A stretch of DNA of 50,976 nt, from positions 1-50,976 of the forward strand of contig CAMMVQ010000008.1 of NCBI GenBank assembly GCA_946500425.1, read 5' to 3'. Made by a program: the position numbers and the translations under genes. Below are positions 1 through 7,724 of this stretch, piece after piece. The DNA comes from an uncultured Mollicutes bacterium (GTDB lineage: Bacteria; Bacillota_I; Bacilli_A; RF39; UBA660). Numbering within the stretch: the first letter of the stretch is position 1; every line of letters begins with the position of its first letter. The notes beneath the pieces are model-generated. The model was given only the letters and a program-made list of their open reading frames with translations. It did not search any database and was not told the origin of the DNA.

Positions 1-4
1 ACAA

Positions 5-38
5 AAAAGTAAACACATCTTTTTTTGTGTCTACTTTT
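5..38 (-). terminator. Stem-loop, probable terminator
   Basis: The arms 5-17 and 26-38 pair over 13 positions with one A-C mismatch, around a T-rich loop. Reading the minus strand, the stem is followed by a T run (positions 8 down to 3). It could end a leftward transcript from the LCP gene or a rightward one entering from outside the window. Confidence 0.5.
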
Positions 39-103
39 ATCTTACAACTCCAATATTATAATTCTTAATTTTGTTATTTAATATTATAAATAAGGGGACA
101 AAA

Positions 104-399
104 ATGTGTGAATTCATAAACACTTATTTACTTCCTTTTTTAGCAACCGTAATAACTGGGGTTATAAGCTACATAGGAATGTAAATAAAAAAGACCCACA
201 CTAAGTACACGGATACTAAAACCAAAAAAGAAATAGTATCATCAACCGTTTCGTACGTTGAACAAACGTGTAAAACTAAATAGGTAACAAGTGTTGATAA
301 TTTTAATATGGCAAAAGAAAAAGCCATGGAATGGTTATTAAAATAAGTGATACAGAACTTGAAATCCTAATAGAGGATACCGTAAATAACTTTAAATAA
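104..399 (+). pseudogene. Decayed phage holin (LLH / holin_6_1-like)
   Basis: The ATG at 104 follows AAGGGGAC and opens a short hydrophobic segment (TYLLPFLATVITGVISYIG). A TAA interrupts it after IGM, a TAG follows YVEQTCKTK, and then a frame change occurs. Joining the frames gives the usual layout of LLH-type phage holins: one N-terminal membrane helix, a YVEQT motif, a helical middle with MAKEKAMEWL, and a C-terminal SDTELEILIEDTVNNF tail ending at 399. Two stops and one frameshift make it a dead copy. No lysin, portal or integrase is seen nearby, so it is an isolated prophage scar beside the LCP gene. Family assignment is by motif memory, not by a search. Confidence 0.6.
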
Positions 400-408
400 A
401 AAAGGAAC

Positions 409-2034
409 TTAATATTTATAAGTTCCTTTTCCTATTTGGGTACTTTCATATGGATTATTAATTGAAAAGCTAAATTCTTTATCCATTTTAGGTTCCTTTA
501 ACTCAAGGTTTATTTCCATGGCATCCGTTATTTCCTTTAAACTTTGTTTGTAATACTCGAAGTAATAAATACTATTTATGGTGTGGTCATATCCGGATAG
601 ATAAAGTCTTTGCGTTCCGATGAAATCATCACTATTAATGTTTTTTGAATTAAAGATAATGTTTTTAAAAGTATCAAATCCAGTTATCATGGTGTCCTTA
701 TCGATGTTTGTGTCAATGTTATCACCAACGATATCCAAAATGTCATATATTTCAGATAGGCTATTTATACTCTTTAACTTATTTACGATTGCTTTTACTA
801 TTTGCTGTTGGTTTTGGCCTCTTATAAAATCATTACTTGTATAATTTGAGTACTTTCTACCACAATACTGTGGCCAAGGGTGACGGTTTCTTGCGAATGC
901 AAGGGTTTGTTCGCCGTTTAACGTTTGAAATCCCTTTTCGATGTATATGGTGTTTTTTCCAAACCTTCTTTTTGAATCACTCTCGCAAAAGGCATACGGA
1001 ATGTCAACGTCTATACCGCCTAAGGCATCAACTAAGGAAATAACTCCTTGGAAGTTAACTTTTACCCAGTAATCTATTTCTATTCCGGTAAAGTTTGTTA
1101 TCGTGTCCATAACACAGTCGGCCCCGTATAAAGCAGCAGAGTTTATCTTGTTTTTAGCTTTGGACCTAGTACAAACGATAGGAACCCTTGTATCTCTTGG
1201 AATGCTTAAAACCGTTGCGTTCATTGTGTGCGGATTAAACGTAATAAGCATCAAGGTATCACCGTTAAATGAGTTGCTTTTAGCAAGGGAGTTGGTGTTG
1301 CTATCAACCCCCATTAAAAGTAAGGTAAATGGCTCATCCAGCGTTTTTCCGGTGGTACTAGTAGTTTTTTTAGCTTTCATGCTTTTTTCATAAATAACTT
1401 TGGTATCACTTGCGATGTTTTCGTATCCTTCTTCACTTGCAAACAATGATACGTAAGAAGAGCTTACGAACATTGCATCAATTTCTCCGTCGTATAAATC
1501 CTTAAGCATTTCAGGGTAATTATCATAGATAGCTAAATTTTCTTTATCTATTTTTTCTTCTTCTATTACGTCCATCGGAAGGATGTATCCTTCTTGGTTT
1601 TCGGTATCATTTATGATTCCGATAGTTGCGTCTTTAACGTCATCAATACCCTCATAGTTTGAATCTTTTAAAACGACGATGCTACTTGAGTATCCGGCTT
1701 CTTTATTTGTTATTTTAGATAAAGAAGAACTTATTTTATTTATGTTAATGGTAATAAATATTTGGGCGGCGATAAATATGATTAGAAAACCAAAGTACCA
1801 CACGTAACTTTTAGTCTTGTTTTTCTTTATGCAACTAAAGCCCTTTACCGTAAATATGACAATAAATAAAGCCGTTAAAAAAATTAAACCATAAACTACA
1901 TATGTCATAAAACTTTTAGAAGAATTGTAATAAAAGATTGCGTCAACAAAAAGAACGCTTGTTATATAATACGTAATTAAAAGAGGAACCAATAACAAAA
2001 TAGCCTTTTTAAATTTTCTTTTTTTCTTTTCCAA
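409..2034 (-). CDS. LCP-family glycopolymer ligase with an N-terminal SBP-like domain
   Basis: LytR-CpsA-Psr enzymes move wall teichoic acid or capsule-type polymers from undecaprenyl pyrophosphate to peptidoglycan outside the membrane. The protein has 541 residues, with three membrane helices in the first ~98. An extracytoplasmic segment at ~113-225 (SSSIVVLKDSNYEGIDD, GEIDAMFVSSSYVSL) looks like a lobe of a substrate-binding-protein fold. The LCP core starts at ~232 (LLLMGVDSN, GDTLMLITFNP, SIPRDTRV, KINSAALYG, DALGGIDVDI, LNGEQTLAFARNRH); its Arg and Asp residues match family catalytic and phosphate-binding positions. The start is TTG at 2034, set by GAGGTGA six bases upstream. It is transcribed away from the glucosaminidase gene from its own promoter. 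The extra domain makes it longer than a typical LCP protein. Confidence 0.88.
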   Translation of the reverse strand: MEKKKRKFKKAILLLVPLLITYYITSVLFVDAIFYYNSSKSFMTYVVYGLIFLTALFIVIFTVKGFSCIKKNKTKSYVWYFGFLIIFIAAQIFITININKISSSLSKITNKEAGYSSSIVVLKDSNYEGIDDVKDATIGIINDTENQEGYILPMDVIEEEKIDKENLAIYDNYPEMLKDLYDGEIDAMFVSSSYVSLFASEEGYENIASDTKVIYEKSMKAKKTTSTTGKTLDEPFTLLLMGVDSNTNSLAKSNSFNGDTLMLITFNPHTMNATVLSIPRDTRVPIVCTRSKAKNKINSAALYGADCVMDTITNFTGIEIDYWVKVNFQGVISLVDALGGIDVDIPYAFCESDSKRRFGKNTIYIEKGFQTLNGEQTLAFARNRHPWPQYCGRKYSNYTSNDFIRGQNQQQIVKAIVNKLKSINSLSEIYDILDIVGDNIDTNIDKDTMITGFDTFKNIIFNSKNINSDDFIGTQRLYLSGYDHTINSIYYFEYYKQSLKEITDAMEINLELKEPKMDKEFSFSINNPYESTQIGKGTYKY

Positions 2035-2057
2035 AAAATCACCTCGCGTTAAGTGTC

Positions 2058-2086
2058 ATTATACAACAAAATCATACAAAATACAA
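2058..2086 (-). promoter_or_regulatory. Promoter of the LCP gene
   Basis: On the minus strand, TTGTAT (2086-2081) and TATAAT (2063-2058) are separated by 17 nt, about 20 nt upstream of the GAGGTGA ribosome site of the LCP gene. Confidence 0.7.
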
Positions 2087-2216
2087 CGTTAGCATGTTAC
2101 GTAAAAAGTAACTATTATTATATTGCTATTATTTTATCGGGATAATCTTTTTTTATATTTACAATTTTTTACAAATGGTAACACGTTTCGACTAACATCT
2201 AGATTAATCGACATTT

Positions 2217-2228
2217 TTATGTTATAAT
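2217..2228 (+). promoter_or_regulatory. Extended -10 promoter of the glucosaminidase-cohesin operon
   Basis: TTATGTTATAAT carries a TGn extended -10 in front of TATAAT (2223-2228); no good -35 is seen. The AGGAG ribosome site follows, before the ATG at 2252. The intergenic stretch 2064-2216 shows no other clear element. Confidence 0.6.
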
Positions 2229-2251
2229 GATAGAGAATAGGAGTTGGTTAA

Positions 2252-4006
2252 ATGAAACTAAGTAAAAAAATAGCCGGTATATTAATGATTATAGCGATAA
2301 TTTTACCAACTTTTGCGCATTTGCCTAAAGTAAAGGCCGCTTCTTATAACATTTATACCGTAAGATATAAATGCCCCGTAAGAACTGAGGCAAGTGATTT
2401 ATCAAACTCAATAAAAAACGGAAACGATACCGTATACGTATATCCCGACCAACAAATAGAATATTTAAGTTCCGCAACGGGTCCGAACGAAGGAAATAGT
2501 AATGCTACTTGGTACGCGGTAAAGTTTGATTACGCCGCAAGAGAGTACACGGGATACGTTGCTAAAGCGTGTATGTATGATACTAAAACTTATTCTTATA
2601 GTGATGACGCTTCTTTTGAGGCTAGTATAAGTGCTTTTCCAGAAAGTTATAAGCCATATTTAAGAAAACTTCACGCGATTCATCCAAACTGGAATTTTAA
2701 GGCAGATATTACGAATTTAGATTGGACGACGGCCGTTAACGCCGAAAGCGAAAAAGGTACCAGCGCGATTTCTTATTTATATCCTTCCCTTAAGTTTACT
2801 GACGTTAACTATCCGAACGGAATCGTGGTAGATGGAACTAACTGGTACGCTCCTTGTTGGGATGCCGTTGCTTATTACATGGACCCAAGAAACTTTTTAA
2901 CCGAGAAGAATATATTTATGTTTGAAAGCTTAAGCTATAATAGCTATCAAGATAGCTCGGTAAGTAGTATCTTATCCGGAAGCTTTATGAGCGGTTCTTT
3001 CACTGAAAATGGCACATCGAAAACTTATGCTAATGCATTTATTGAAGCGGGAAAAGCTTCTAACGTAAGTTCTACGCACCTTGCTTCAAGATCACTACAA
3101 GAAATGGGAACAACGATGAGTTCGGCCGCTGGTGGAACCGTTCCGGGGTATGAGGGATATTATAACTTTTATAACATTGGTGCAACTTCTGGAGTGGATA
3201 ACTATCTTAAAGGTTTAGCTTACGCTAAGGAACAAGGATGGAATAGCATTCAAAAAGCCATTACTGGGGGAGCTTACTTTATAGGTAATAGTTACATTAA
3301 TAAGGGTCAGGATACCATTTATTTTCAAAAGTTTAACGTTTCTAGTTACCGTAAGTTAACCGCTTATACCCATCAGTACATGACTAACATAATGGCACCT
3401 AACTCAGAATCTTCAAGCATTTATAATTCTTATAAAAACACTGGAAAATTAAATAATAATTATACGTTTACCATTCCGGTTTATAACAATATGCCAGCTA
3501 GTGCTTACAAAGTATCAAGAACGGATACGGTAGGAGGCAATACTGATACTGGTGAAGATAATGAGGAACAAAAGCCAACCGAACCAACAATTAGCGCCGA
3601 AGAAAAGATTTCTAACACGGGATATTCGTTAGCAACCGGATTCTTAACAAACTTGCCATATGGTTCTGACGTTAGCGTTGTAAGAAGTGCTTTAGCTAAC
3701 GCGGGAGCTAGCGTTGGTATTATGAACAGTGGATGGTCAACTAAGACAAGTGGCGTTATTGCAACTGGTGACATAATTAACGTTGATGATAAGAACTTTA
3801 CCGCGGTTATTTACGGAGACCCATCTGGTGATGGCGCGGTAACGATAAAAGACTTATTATTAGTTCAAAAATACTTACTTGGTTCTCAAAACTTAAGTGG
3901 TGCTAATAAGGAAGCTGCTGACGTATCAAAGGATGGTGCGGTAACGATAAAAGACTTATTATTAGTTCAAAAAAGTTTACTTGGAACCGGAAGTATAAGC
4001 CAGTAA
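2252..4006 (+). CDS. Secreted endo-beta-N-acetylglucosaminidase with C-terminal dockerin
   Basis: A 584-residue exported peptidoglycan hydrolase. A signal peptide covers ~1-29 (lysines, then a hydrophobic run, VKAAS cleavage region). An SH3-like segment (~33-110, with VRTEASDLSNSI) is followed by a glucosaminidase domain at ~215-390 (ASRSLQEMG, YEGYYNFYNIGATSG, YAKEQGWNSIQKAITGGA); the Glu in LQEMG is the likely catalytic acid. A small beta module precedes a type I dockerin at the C terminus. The dockerin has two near-identical calcium loops, DPSGDGAVTIKD and DVSKDGAVTIKD, with Asp/Ser/Asp/Thr/Asp spacing like an EF-hand. The next gene, 10 bp downstream, encodes a membrane protein with a cohesin-like domain, so this enzyme is probably docked onto the cell surface. 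Whether it cuts mainly in growth or in separation cannot be seen. Confidence 0.85.
   Translation: MKLSKKIAGILMIIAIILPTFAHLPKVKAASYNIYTVRYKCPVRTEASDLSNSIKNGNDTVYVYPDQQIEYLSSATGPNEGNSNATWYAVKFDYAAREYTGYVAKACMYDTKTYSYSDDASFEASISAFPESYKPYLRKLHAIHPNWNFKADITNLDWTTAVNAESEKGTSAISYLYPSLKFTDVNYPNGIVVDGTNWYAPCWDAVAYYMDPRNFLTEKNIFMFESLSYNSYQDSSVSSILSGSFMSGSFTENGTSKTYANAFIEAGKASNVSSTHLASRSLQEMGTTMSSAAGGTVPGYEGYYNFYNIGATSGVDNYLKGLAYAKEQGWNSIQKAITGGAYFIGNSYINKGQDTIYFQKFNVSSYRKLTAYTHQYMTNIMAPNSESSSIYNSYKNTGKLNNNYTFTIPVYNNMPASAYKVSRTDTVGGNTDTGEDNEEQKPTEPTISAEEKISNTGYSLATGFLTNLPYGSDVSVVRSALANAGASVGIMNSGWSTKTSGVIATGDIINVDDKNFTAVIYGDPSGDGAVTIKDLLLVQKYLLGSQNLSGANKEAADVSKDGAVTIKDLLLVQKSLLGTGSISQ
3836..3973 (+). 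repeat. Direct DNA repeat encoding the two dockerin loops
   Basis: A 36-bp stretch at 3836-3871 recurs exactly at 3938-3973, offset by 102 bp. Identity at DNA level, including third codon positions, points to a recent duplication or gene conversion of one dockerin half. Confidence 0.9.
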
Positions 4007-4016
4007 GGAGGATAAG

Positions 4017-5585
4017 ATGAAAAACATAAGTAAAAAAGTTTTAACGGGAGTATTTGTTCTCCTTTTTGCGTTTTTAATAAAGTTACCTGAAACTAGCGCA
4101 GCAAGTTGTAACATAAGAGTTTCGGCACCGTCTTCGGTAGTTGTTGGAAGAAACTTTACCGTTACCGTTAACGTCTCTTCTAACGCTTCTTTAGGTACTT
4201 GGGAATACACCCTTAGTTATGATTCTTCAAGGGCAAGGTTGGTAAGTGGACAACTTCACGTAGTCGATTATGGTAATGGCAGCAAGAAGTCTGCTAGTTA
4301 TTCATACACGTTTACGGCGTTAAAGTCTGGTACGGCAACGTTTAGGCCTGTTAATGCTTCGGTGTTGGATTATACTAGTACCAACGAATGCTTATCAGGC
4401 TCTGGTTCTGTGTCCGTTTCAATGAAGACTCAAGCAGAAGTAGAAGCTAGCTATAGCAAAAATAATAATTTGGCCTCATTATCGGTTGAAGGGGCAGAAT
4501 TATCCCCAGTTTTTAACGCGTCAACCACCGAGTATGAAGCAACTTTACCAGTTGATACTACTAAAGCAGTAATTAACGCAACGGTAGCAGACAAAACCGC
4601 ATCGGTTACTGGCACTGGTGAAATAGACGTAGTTGACGGTCTTAATAAAGTGGAAGTAGTCGTAACCGCACAAAATGGTTCTAAGAAAACCTACGTAATT
4701 AATTTAACCGTAGAAGAATTAGACCCAATTAAAGTTAAAGTGGGAAAAGAAAATTATACGGTAGTTAGAAAGGCTAACCAAGTAGGAGACATTAGTATTC
4801 CGGTAGGTTTTTCTGAGACTAAAGTAAAAATAGAAGACCAAGAAGTAGTAGCTTACAAAAGTGAGGTTACCAAGCTAACTTTAGTAGCATTAAAAAATGA
4901 TAAAGGAGAAATAAAACTATTTATCTATAACGCTAGCAAAAAAAGTTACGCTCCTTTTGATGAAGTAAAGGCAGCAGGGGTTAATTTACTTATCTTATCA
5001 GACGTATCAAAAGAGGTACCAAAAGATTTTGTTAAAACCACTTTTAAATATAATGGTAAAACTTTAGATGGTTATAAATTAAAAGATGATGATAGTGGTA
5101 ATTATTATCTAGTATATGCCCAAAATCTAGAAACAGGTAACGAAGACTTTTACCTTTATGATAAAAAAGATAATACTTTTCAAAGGTATTTTGAAGATTT
5201 AATAGAACTTAAAGATGATAAAATAGAGATAATGGGATACGTAATTATAGGACTATTTGCTTTTTCAGGTTTAGTAATCTTAGTATTATTGATTAAGCTT
5301 TTGAAGAAAATCTTTACTTCGAAAGATAAAAAGATAAATAAGTTAGAAAAGAAAATAGACAAACTAAAAAACAAGAAAAAGTCTAATGATTTCTTTGCTG
5401 ATTATGATGAAGAAACAAAAGAAGAAAAAGTAGTAACTAAGATTGAAGATGATGATTATGTAGCTTCTAAAAAAAGTAAGAAACAAAAACAAAAAGAGTT
5501 AGAAGAAGCTAAAAAAAGATTAGAAAGAACAAAGACTTCGTTTAGAAGGGTAAGCCTAGAAGACGATGACGAAGATGATTTTTAA
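4017..5585 (+). CDS. Membrane-anchored cohesin-like surface receptor
   Basis: A 522-residue protein starting at an ATG eight bases after AAGGAGG. A signal peptide covers ~1-29. Residues ~30-140 have the pattern of a cohesin beta-sandwich (VSAPSSVVVGRNFTVTVNVS, LGTWEYTLSYDSSRARLVSG, GTATFRPVNASVLDYTS). A cadherin-like beta-sandwich module follows at ~145-233 (NNLASLSVEGAELSP, FNASTTEYEATLP). An unassigned extracellular part extends to ~403, then a transmembrane helix (~406-428), then a ~90-residue cytoplasmic tail rich in Lys and Glu, probably coiled coil. It shares an operon with the dockerin-bearing glucosaminidase, the natural ligand candidate. The long charged internal tail suggests coupling to a cytoplasmic partner, which is inference. 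The cohesin call is by sequence pattern only. Confidence 0.75.
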   Translation: MKNISKKVLTGVFVLLFAFLIKLPETSAASCNIRVSAPSSVVVGRNFTVTVNVSSNASLGTWEYTLSYDSSRARLVSGQLHVVDYGNGSKKSASYSYTFTALKSGTATFRPVNASVLDYTSTNECLSGSGSVSVSMKTQAEVEASYSKNNNLASLSVEGAELSPVFNASTTEYEATLPVDTTKAVINATVADKTASVTGTGEIDVVDGLNKVEVVVTAQNGSKKTYVINLTVEELDPIKVKVGKENYTVVRKANQVGDISIPVGFSETKVKIEDQEVVAYKSEVTKLTLVALKNDKGEIKLFIYNASKKSYAPFDEVKAAGVNLLILSDVSKEVPKDFVKTTFKYNGKTLDGYKLKDDDSGNYYLVYAQNLETGNEDFYLYDKKDNTFQRYFEDLIELKDDKIEIMGYVIIGLFAFSGLVILVLLIKLLKKIFTSKDKKINKLEKKIDKLKNKKKSNDFFADYDEETKEEKVVTKIEDDDYVASKKSKKQKQKELEEAKKRLERTKTSFRRVSLEDDDEDDF

Positions 5586-5590
5586 AATGT

Positions 5591-5620
5591 AAAGTTAGCT
5601 AAAAAGCTGACTTTTTTAAT
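5591..5620 (+). terminator. Rho-independent terminator
   Basis: The stem 5591-5600/5605-5614 with an AAAA loop and a following T run ends the glucosaminidase-cohesin operon. Confidence 0.85.
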
Positions 5621-5658
5621 TTGAATAATATTTATGTTATAATGAAAACGGTGAGAAT

Positions 5659-6366
5659 ATGTTTTCAAGAAGAAAAAAGGATAATATAAGTGAAACAGAA
5701 AAAGCGTGTTTAACTAAAATAGCTAATTTTTATAATGCGAATAAAGAAATTATTAACCAGCTATTAACTAAAGATATGACCCAAAGTGATAAGAAGATGG
5801 TAATTGGTGAGTTTTATAGATTGCTAAATTATCAAGCTTTTCCTATTTTAAAATCAAAAGTTAATGTTCCAGGTAATTTGTTAAAAGTTTACCGCGGCAT
5901 ATCTGCTGAAAGTTTAGAACTATTAAAAACATACATAAATCAGTATCTAAATGGACGAATACACTTTGGAAAAAAAGCGTCTATTTATGGGACTGGCATT
6001 TATACTAGCTTAGGTTCAAAAGATGAAGCTAGTAAGTATTCTACAGATGGGGGAACCAAAGAGTTTGGGGTAATAATTGAAAATGAATTAATGCCTGATA
6101 TTAATGTTATTAATTATGATGACATAGAAGCATTACAAGAAAGAATAATTAGTCTAGCATCTAGATTATATACTAATGACCAAAACTTTGATAACTATTT
6201 AAAAATGCTTGATGACTGTGCTTTTTTTGTGTCCATTTTAGGATATGATGCTATTTACGTTGAAAAAAGAGGATACATGGTAATTATGAACCGAGGAAAG
6301 ATAATCGTTGATGATTTGGATTTAGAAAATCAGTTAGAAGCTTTAAAAACTAAAAGTATTAAGTAA
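5659..6366 (+). CDS. ADP-ribosyltransferase-fold protein, putative
   Basis: A 235-residue cytoplasmic protein without signal or membrane helix. The central part resembles the ART fold: VYRGISAES (an R-G motif at the first strand), then YGTGIYTSLGSKDEASKYS, like the G-x-GIY-(S/F) strand-helix of NAD-binding ART/PARP proteins, then a later strand LGYDAIYVEKRGYMVI. In that class the Arg, the Tyr/Ser motif and a late Glu bind NAD and catalyse ADP-ribose transfer. A late Glu is present (VEKRG), but I cannot confirm its alignment. The gene stands alone behind an extended -10 (TGTTATAAT at ~5633-5641) and a GGTGAG site. It could be a toxin, a phage-derived modifier or a house protein; no immunity partner is next to it. 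Confidence 0.5.
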   Translation: MFSRRKKDNISETEKACLTKIANFYNANKEIINQLLTKDMTQSDKKMVIGEFYRLLNYQAFPILKSKVNVPGNLLKVYRGISAESLELLKTYINQYLNGRIHFGKKASIYGTGIYTSLGSKDEASKYSTDGGTKEFGVIIENELMPDINVINYDDIEALQERIISLASRLYTNDQNFDNYLKMLDDCAFFVSILGYDAIYVEKRGYMVIMNRGKIIVDDLDLENQLEALKTKSIK

Positions 6367-6417
6367 TGAAAAAGAAAAAATAGAAGGTTGTAAAAAATAG
6401 TAATAGGAACACGTTGA

Positions 6418-6676
6418 CCAAAACCTCTTTTTAATTATAATCAAAATGCTTTTACAGTAATAGAACTAAAGTTGGAAAAATCAAAGTACAATGACATTCA
6501 TCAATTACTTTTTTTACCTAGATATAGTTGATTCTACTTTAAAAAGAAGTTTTCATAATAAAACTAGTGCTATATTAATATCAAAAGAAAATGATAAGTT
6601 CATTTTAAGATACGTAAGTGATATGGACGTACTTTTATCCACGTATAAATTTAAAGATGAAACTTCTTTGCATTAG
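6418..6676 (+). pseudogene. Possible broken coding remnant
   Basis: One open frame (6418-6531, with TVIELKLEKSKYNDIHQLL) stops at a TGA and is overlapped by a second frame (6491-6676, with KTSAILISKENDKFILRYVS). Neither has a convincing ribosome site, and the two together read like one protein split by a frameshift. I do not recognise the parent family. It may instead be non-coding spacer before the glycan genes. Confidence 0.3.
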
Positions 6677-6704
6677 TGATATAATTAAAGTAGGAGATAA
6701 GTTT

Positions 6705-7175
6705 ATGAAAAAAGTAATGTTTATATCAAGTATGGGCGGGCATTTAACTGAGTTATTTCAGCTAAAAAGTATTTTTAAAAACTATGATTATAAGATTGTA
6801 ACAGAAAAACATAAGTCTACGATTGGGCTTAAAGCAAGGTACAAAAGTAAAATAGATTATTTGTTATCGGGTAGCAAGGACCACTTATTAAAATACACGT
6901 TTGTATTTCCATATAACGTGATTAAGAGTTTTATTATCTTTATTAAATTTAAACCAGACGTAATTGTAACGACTGGTGCCCATACGTGTGTTGCCATGTG
7001 TTATATTGCCAAATTATTTAGACGGAAAGTTATTTACATAGAGTCTTTTGCCAACATAGAAACCAAGACATTAACGGGAAGACTGGTATATCCTATCGCT
7101 GACGTTTTTATCGTGCAGTGGAAGTCAATGCTAAAATTATATCCAAAAGCTAAGTATGAAGGGTGGATTTTTTAA
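6705..7175 (+). CDS. PssD/Alg14-like glycosyltransferase membrane subunit
   Basis: A 156-residue protein, the Alg14-type half of a two-subunit GT28-like enzyme that builds a second sugar onto a lipid-linked saccharide; the partner gene follows. It opens with KKVMFISSMGGHLTELFQL, the glycine-rich Alg14/PssD signature (GGHLTE). A hydrophobic stretch near 65-80 gives membrane binding, and VIVTTGAHTCVAMCYIAK follows. I take the ATG at 6705 after AGGAGATA; an upstream in-frame extension lacks a ribosome site. The stop overlaps the next start (TAATG), so the two subunits are translationally coupled. The sugar and acceptor cannot be told from sequence. Confidence 0.85.
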   Translation: MKKVMFISSMGGHLTELFQLKSIFKNYDYKIVTEKHKSTIGLKARYKSKIDYLLSGSKDHLLKYTFVFPYNVIKSFIIFIKFKPDVIVTTGAHTCVAMCYIAKLFRRKVIYIESFANIETKTLTGRLVYPIADVFIVQWKSMLKLYPKAKYEGWIF

Positions 7176-7654
7176 TGATATTAGTACTTTTAGGAACCCA
7201 AGATAAACCTTTTGAGAGAATTTTAAAAGCGGTGTCTAATCAAATTAAAAAAGGAAACATTAAAGAAAAAGTAATTGTGCAGGTAGGTTGTACCAAGTTT
7301 AGTGATGATAAAATAGAAACTTTTGATTTTATTTCAAAAGAAGAACTTCAGACGTTAATAAAAAAGGCTAGAATAATAATAACTCATGGTGGTGTTGGCA
7401 TCATAACTGAGTGTATTACTAAAGGCAAGAAGGTAATAGTTGTACCAAGACTAAGAAAGTATAAAGAGCATACTAATGACCATCAACTACAGATAACTAA
7501 GGAGTTTTCAGAAAAAGGATATGTTTTACCACTTTATGACACAAGACAGCTAGCAAAAGCATTAGATAAAATAAAAACCTTTAAACCGGTTAAGTATGAG
7601 TCAAACACCGAAAAGTTTAAAGAAAGTATAATTAATTATATAGATAATATGTAA
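7175..7654 (+). CDS. PssE/Alg13-like glycosyltransferase catalytic subunit
   Basis: A 159-residue protein equal to the C-terminal donor-binding half of GT28 enzymes. ILVLLGTQDKPFERILKAV is the Alg13/PssE opening, and ITHGGVGIITECITKGKKVI is the UDP-sugar binding loop (HGG). The ATG at 7175 overlaps the PssD stop and follows AAGGGTGG, so it is preferred to the earlier in-frame ATG at 7163. It works with the membrane subunit encoded just before it. A strong terminator follows. Confidence 0.87.
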   Translation: MILVLLGTQDKPFERILKAVSNQIKKGNIKEKVIVQVGCTKFSDDKIETFDFISKEELQTLIKKARIIITHGGVGIITECITKGKKVIVVPRLRKYKEHTNDHQLQITKEFSEKGYVLPLYDTRQLAKALDKIKTFKPVKYESNTEKFKESIINYIDNM

Positions 7655-7683
7655 ATGGTTTACACTTCTAAACCATTTTTTTG
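7653..7683 (+). terminator. Rho-independent terminator
   Basis: A perfect 10-bp stem (7653-7662/7669-7678) with a 6-nt loop and T run starts inside the PssE stop codon. Confidence 0.9.
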
Positions 7684-7709
7684 ACGTTTTATGATTACTT
7701 TAGTATAAT
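7681..7709 (+). promoter_or_regulatory. Promoter of the GT4-GT2 operon
   Basis: TTGACG (7681-7686), a 17-nt spacer and TATAAT (7704-7709), directly after the preceding terminator. Confidence 0.8.
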
Positions 7710-7724
7710 TAATTTGGTGATATT

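Noticed and set aside
104-399. Stop-codon reassignment (TAA/TAG read as Gln) in the holin
   Set aside because: A frameshift is also needed to complete the protein, and all other genes in the window end normally at TAA, TAG or TGA.
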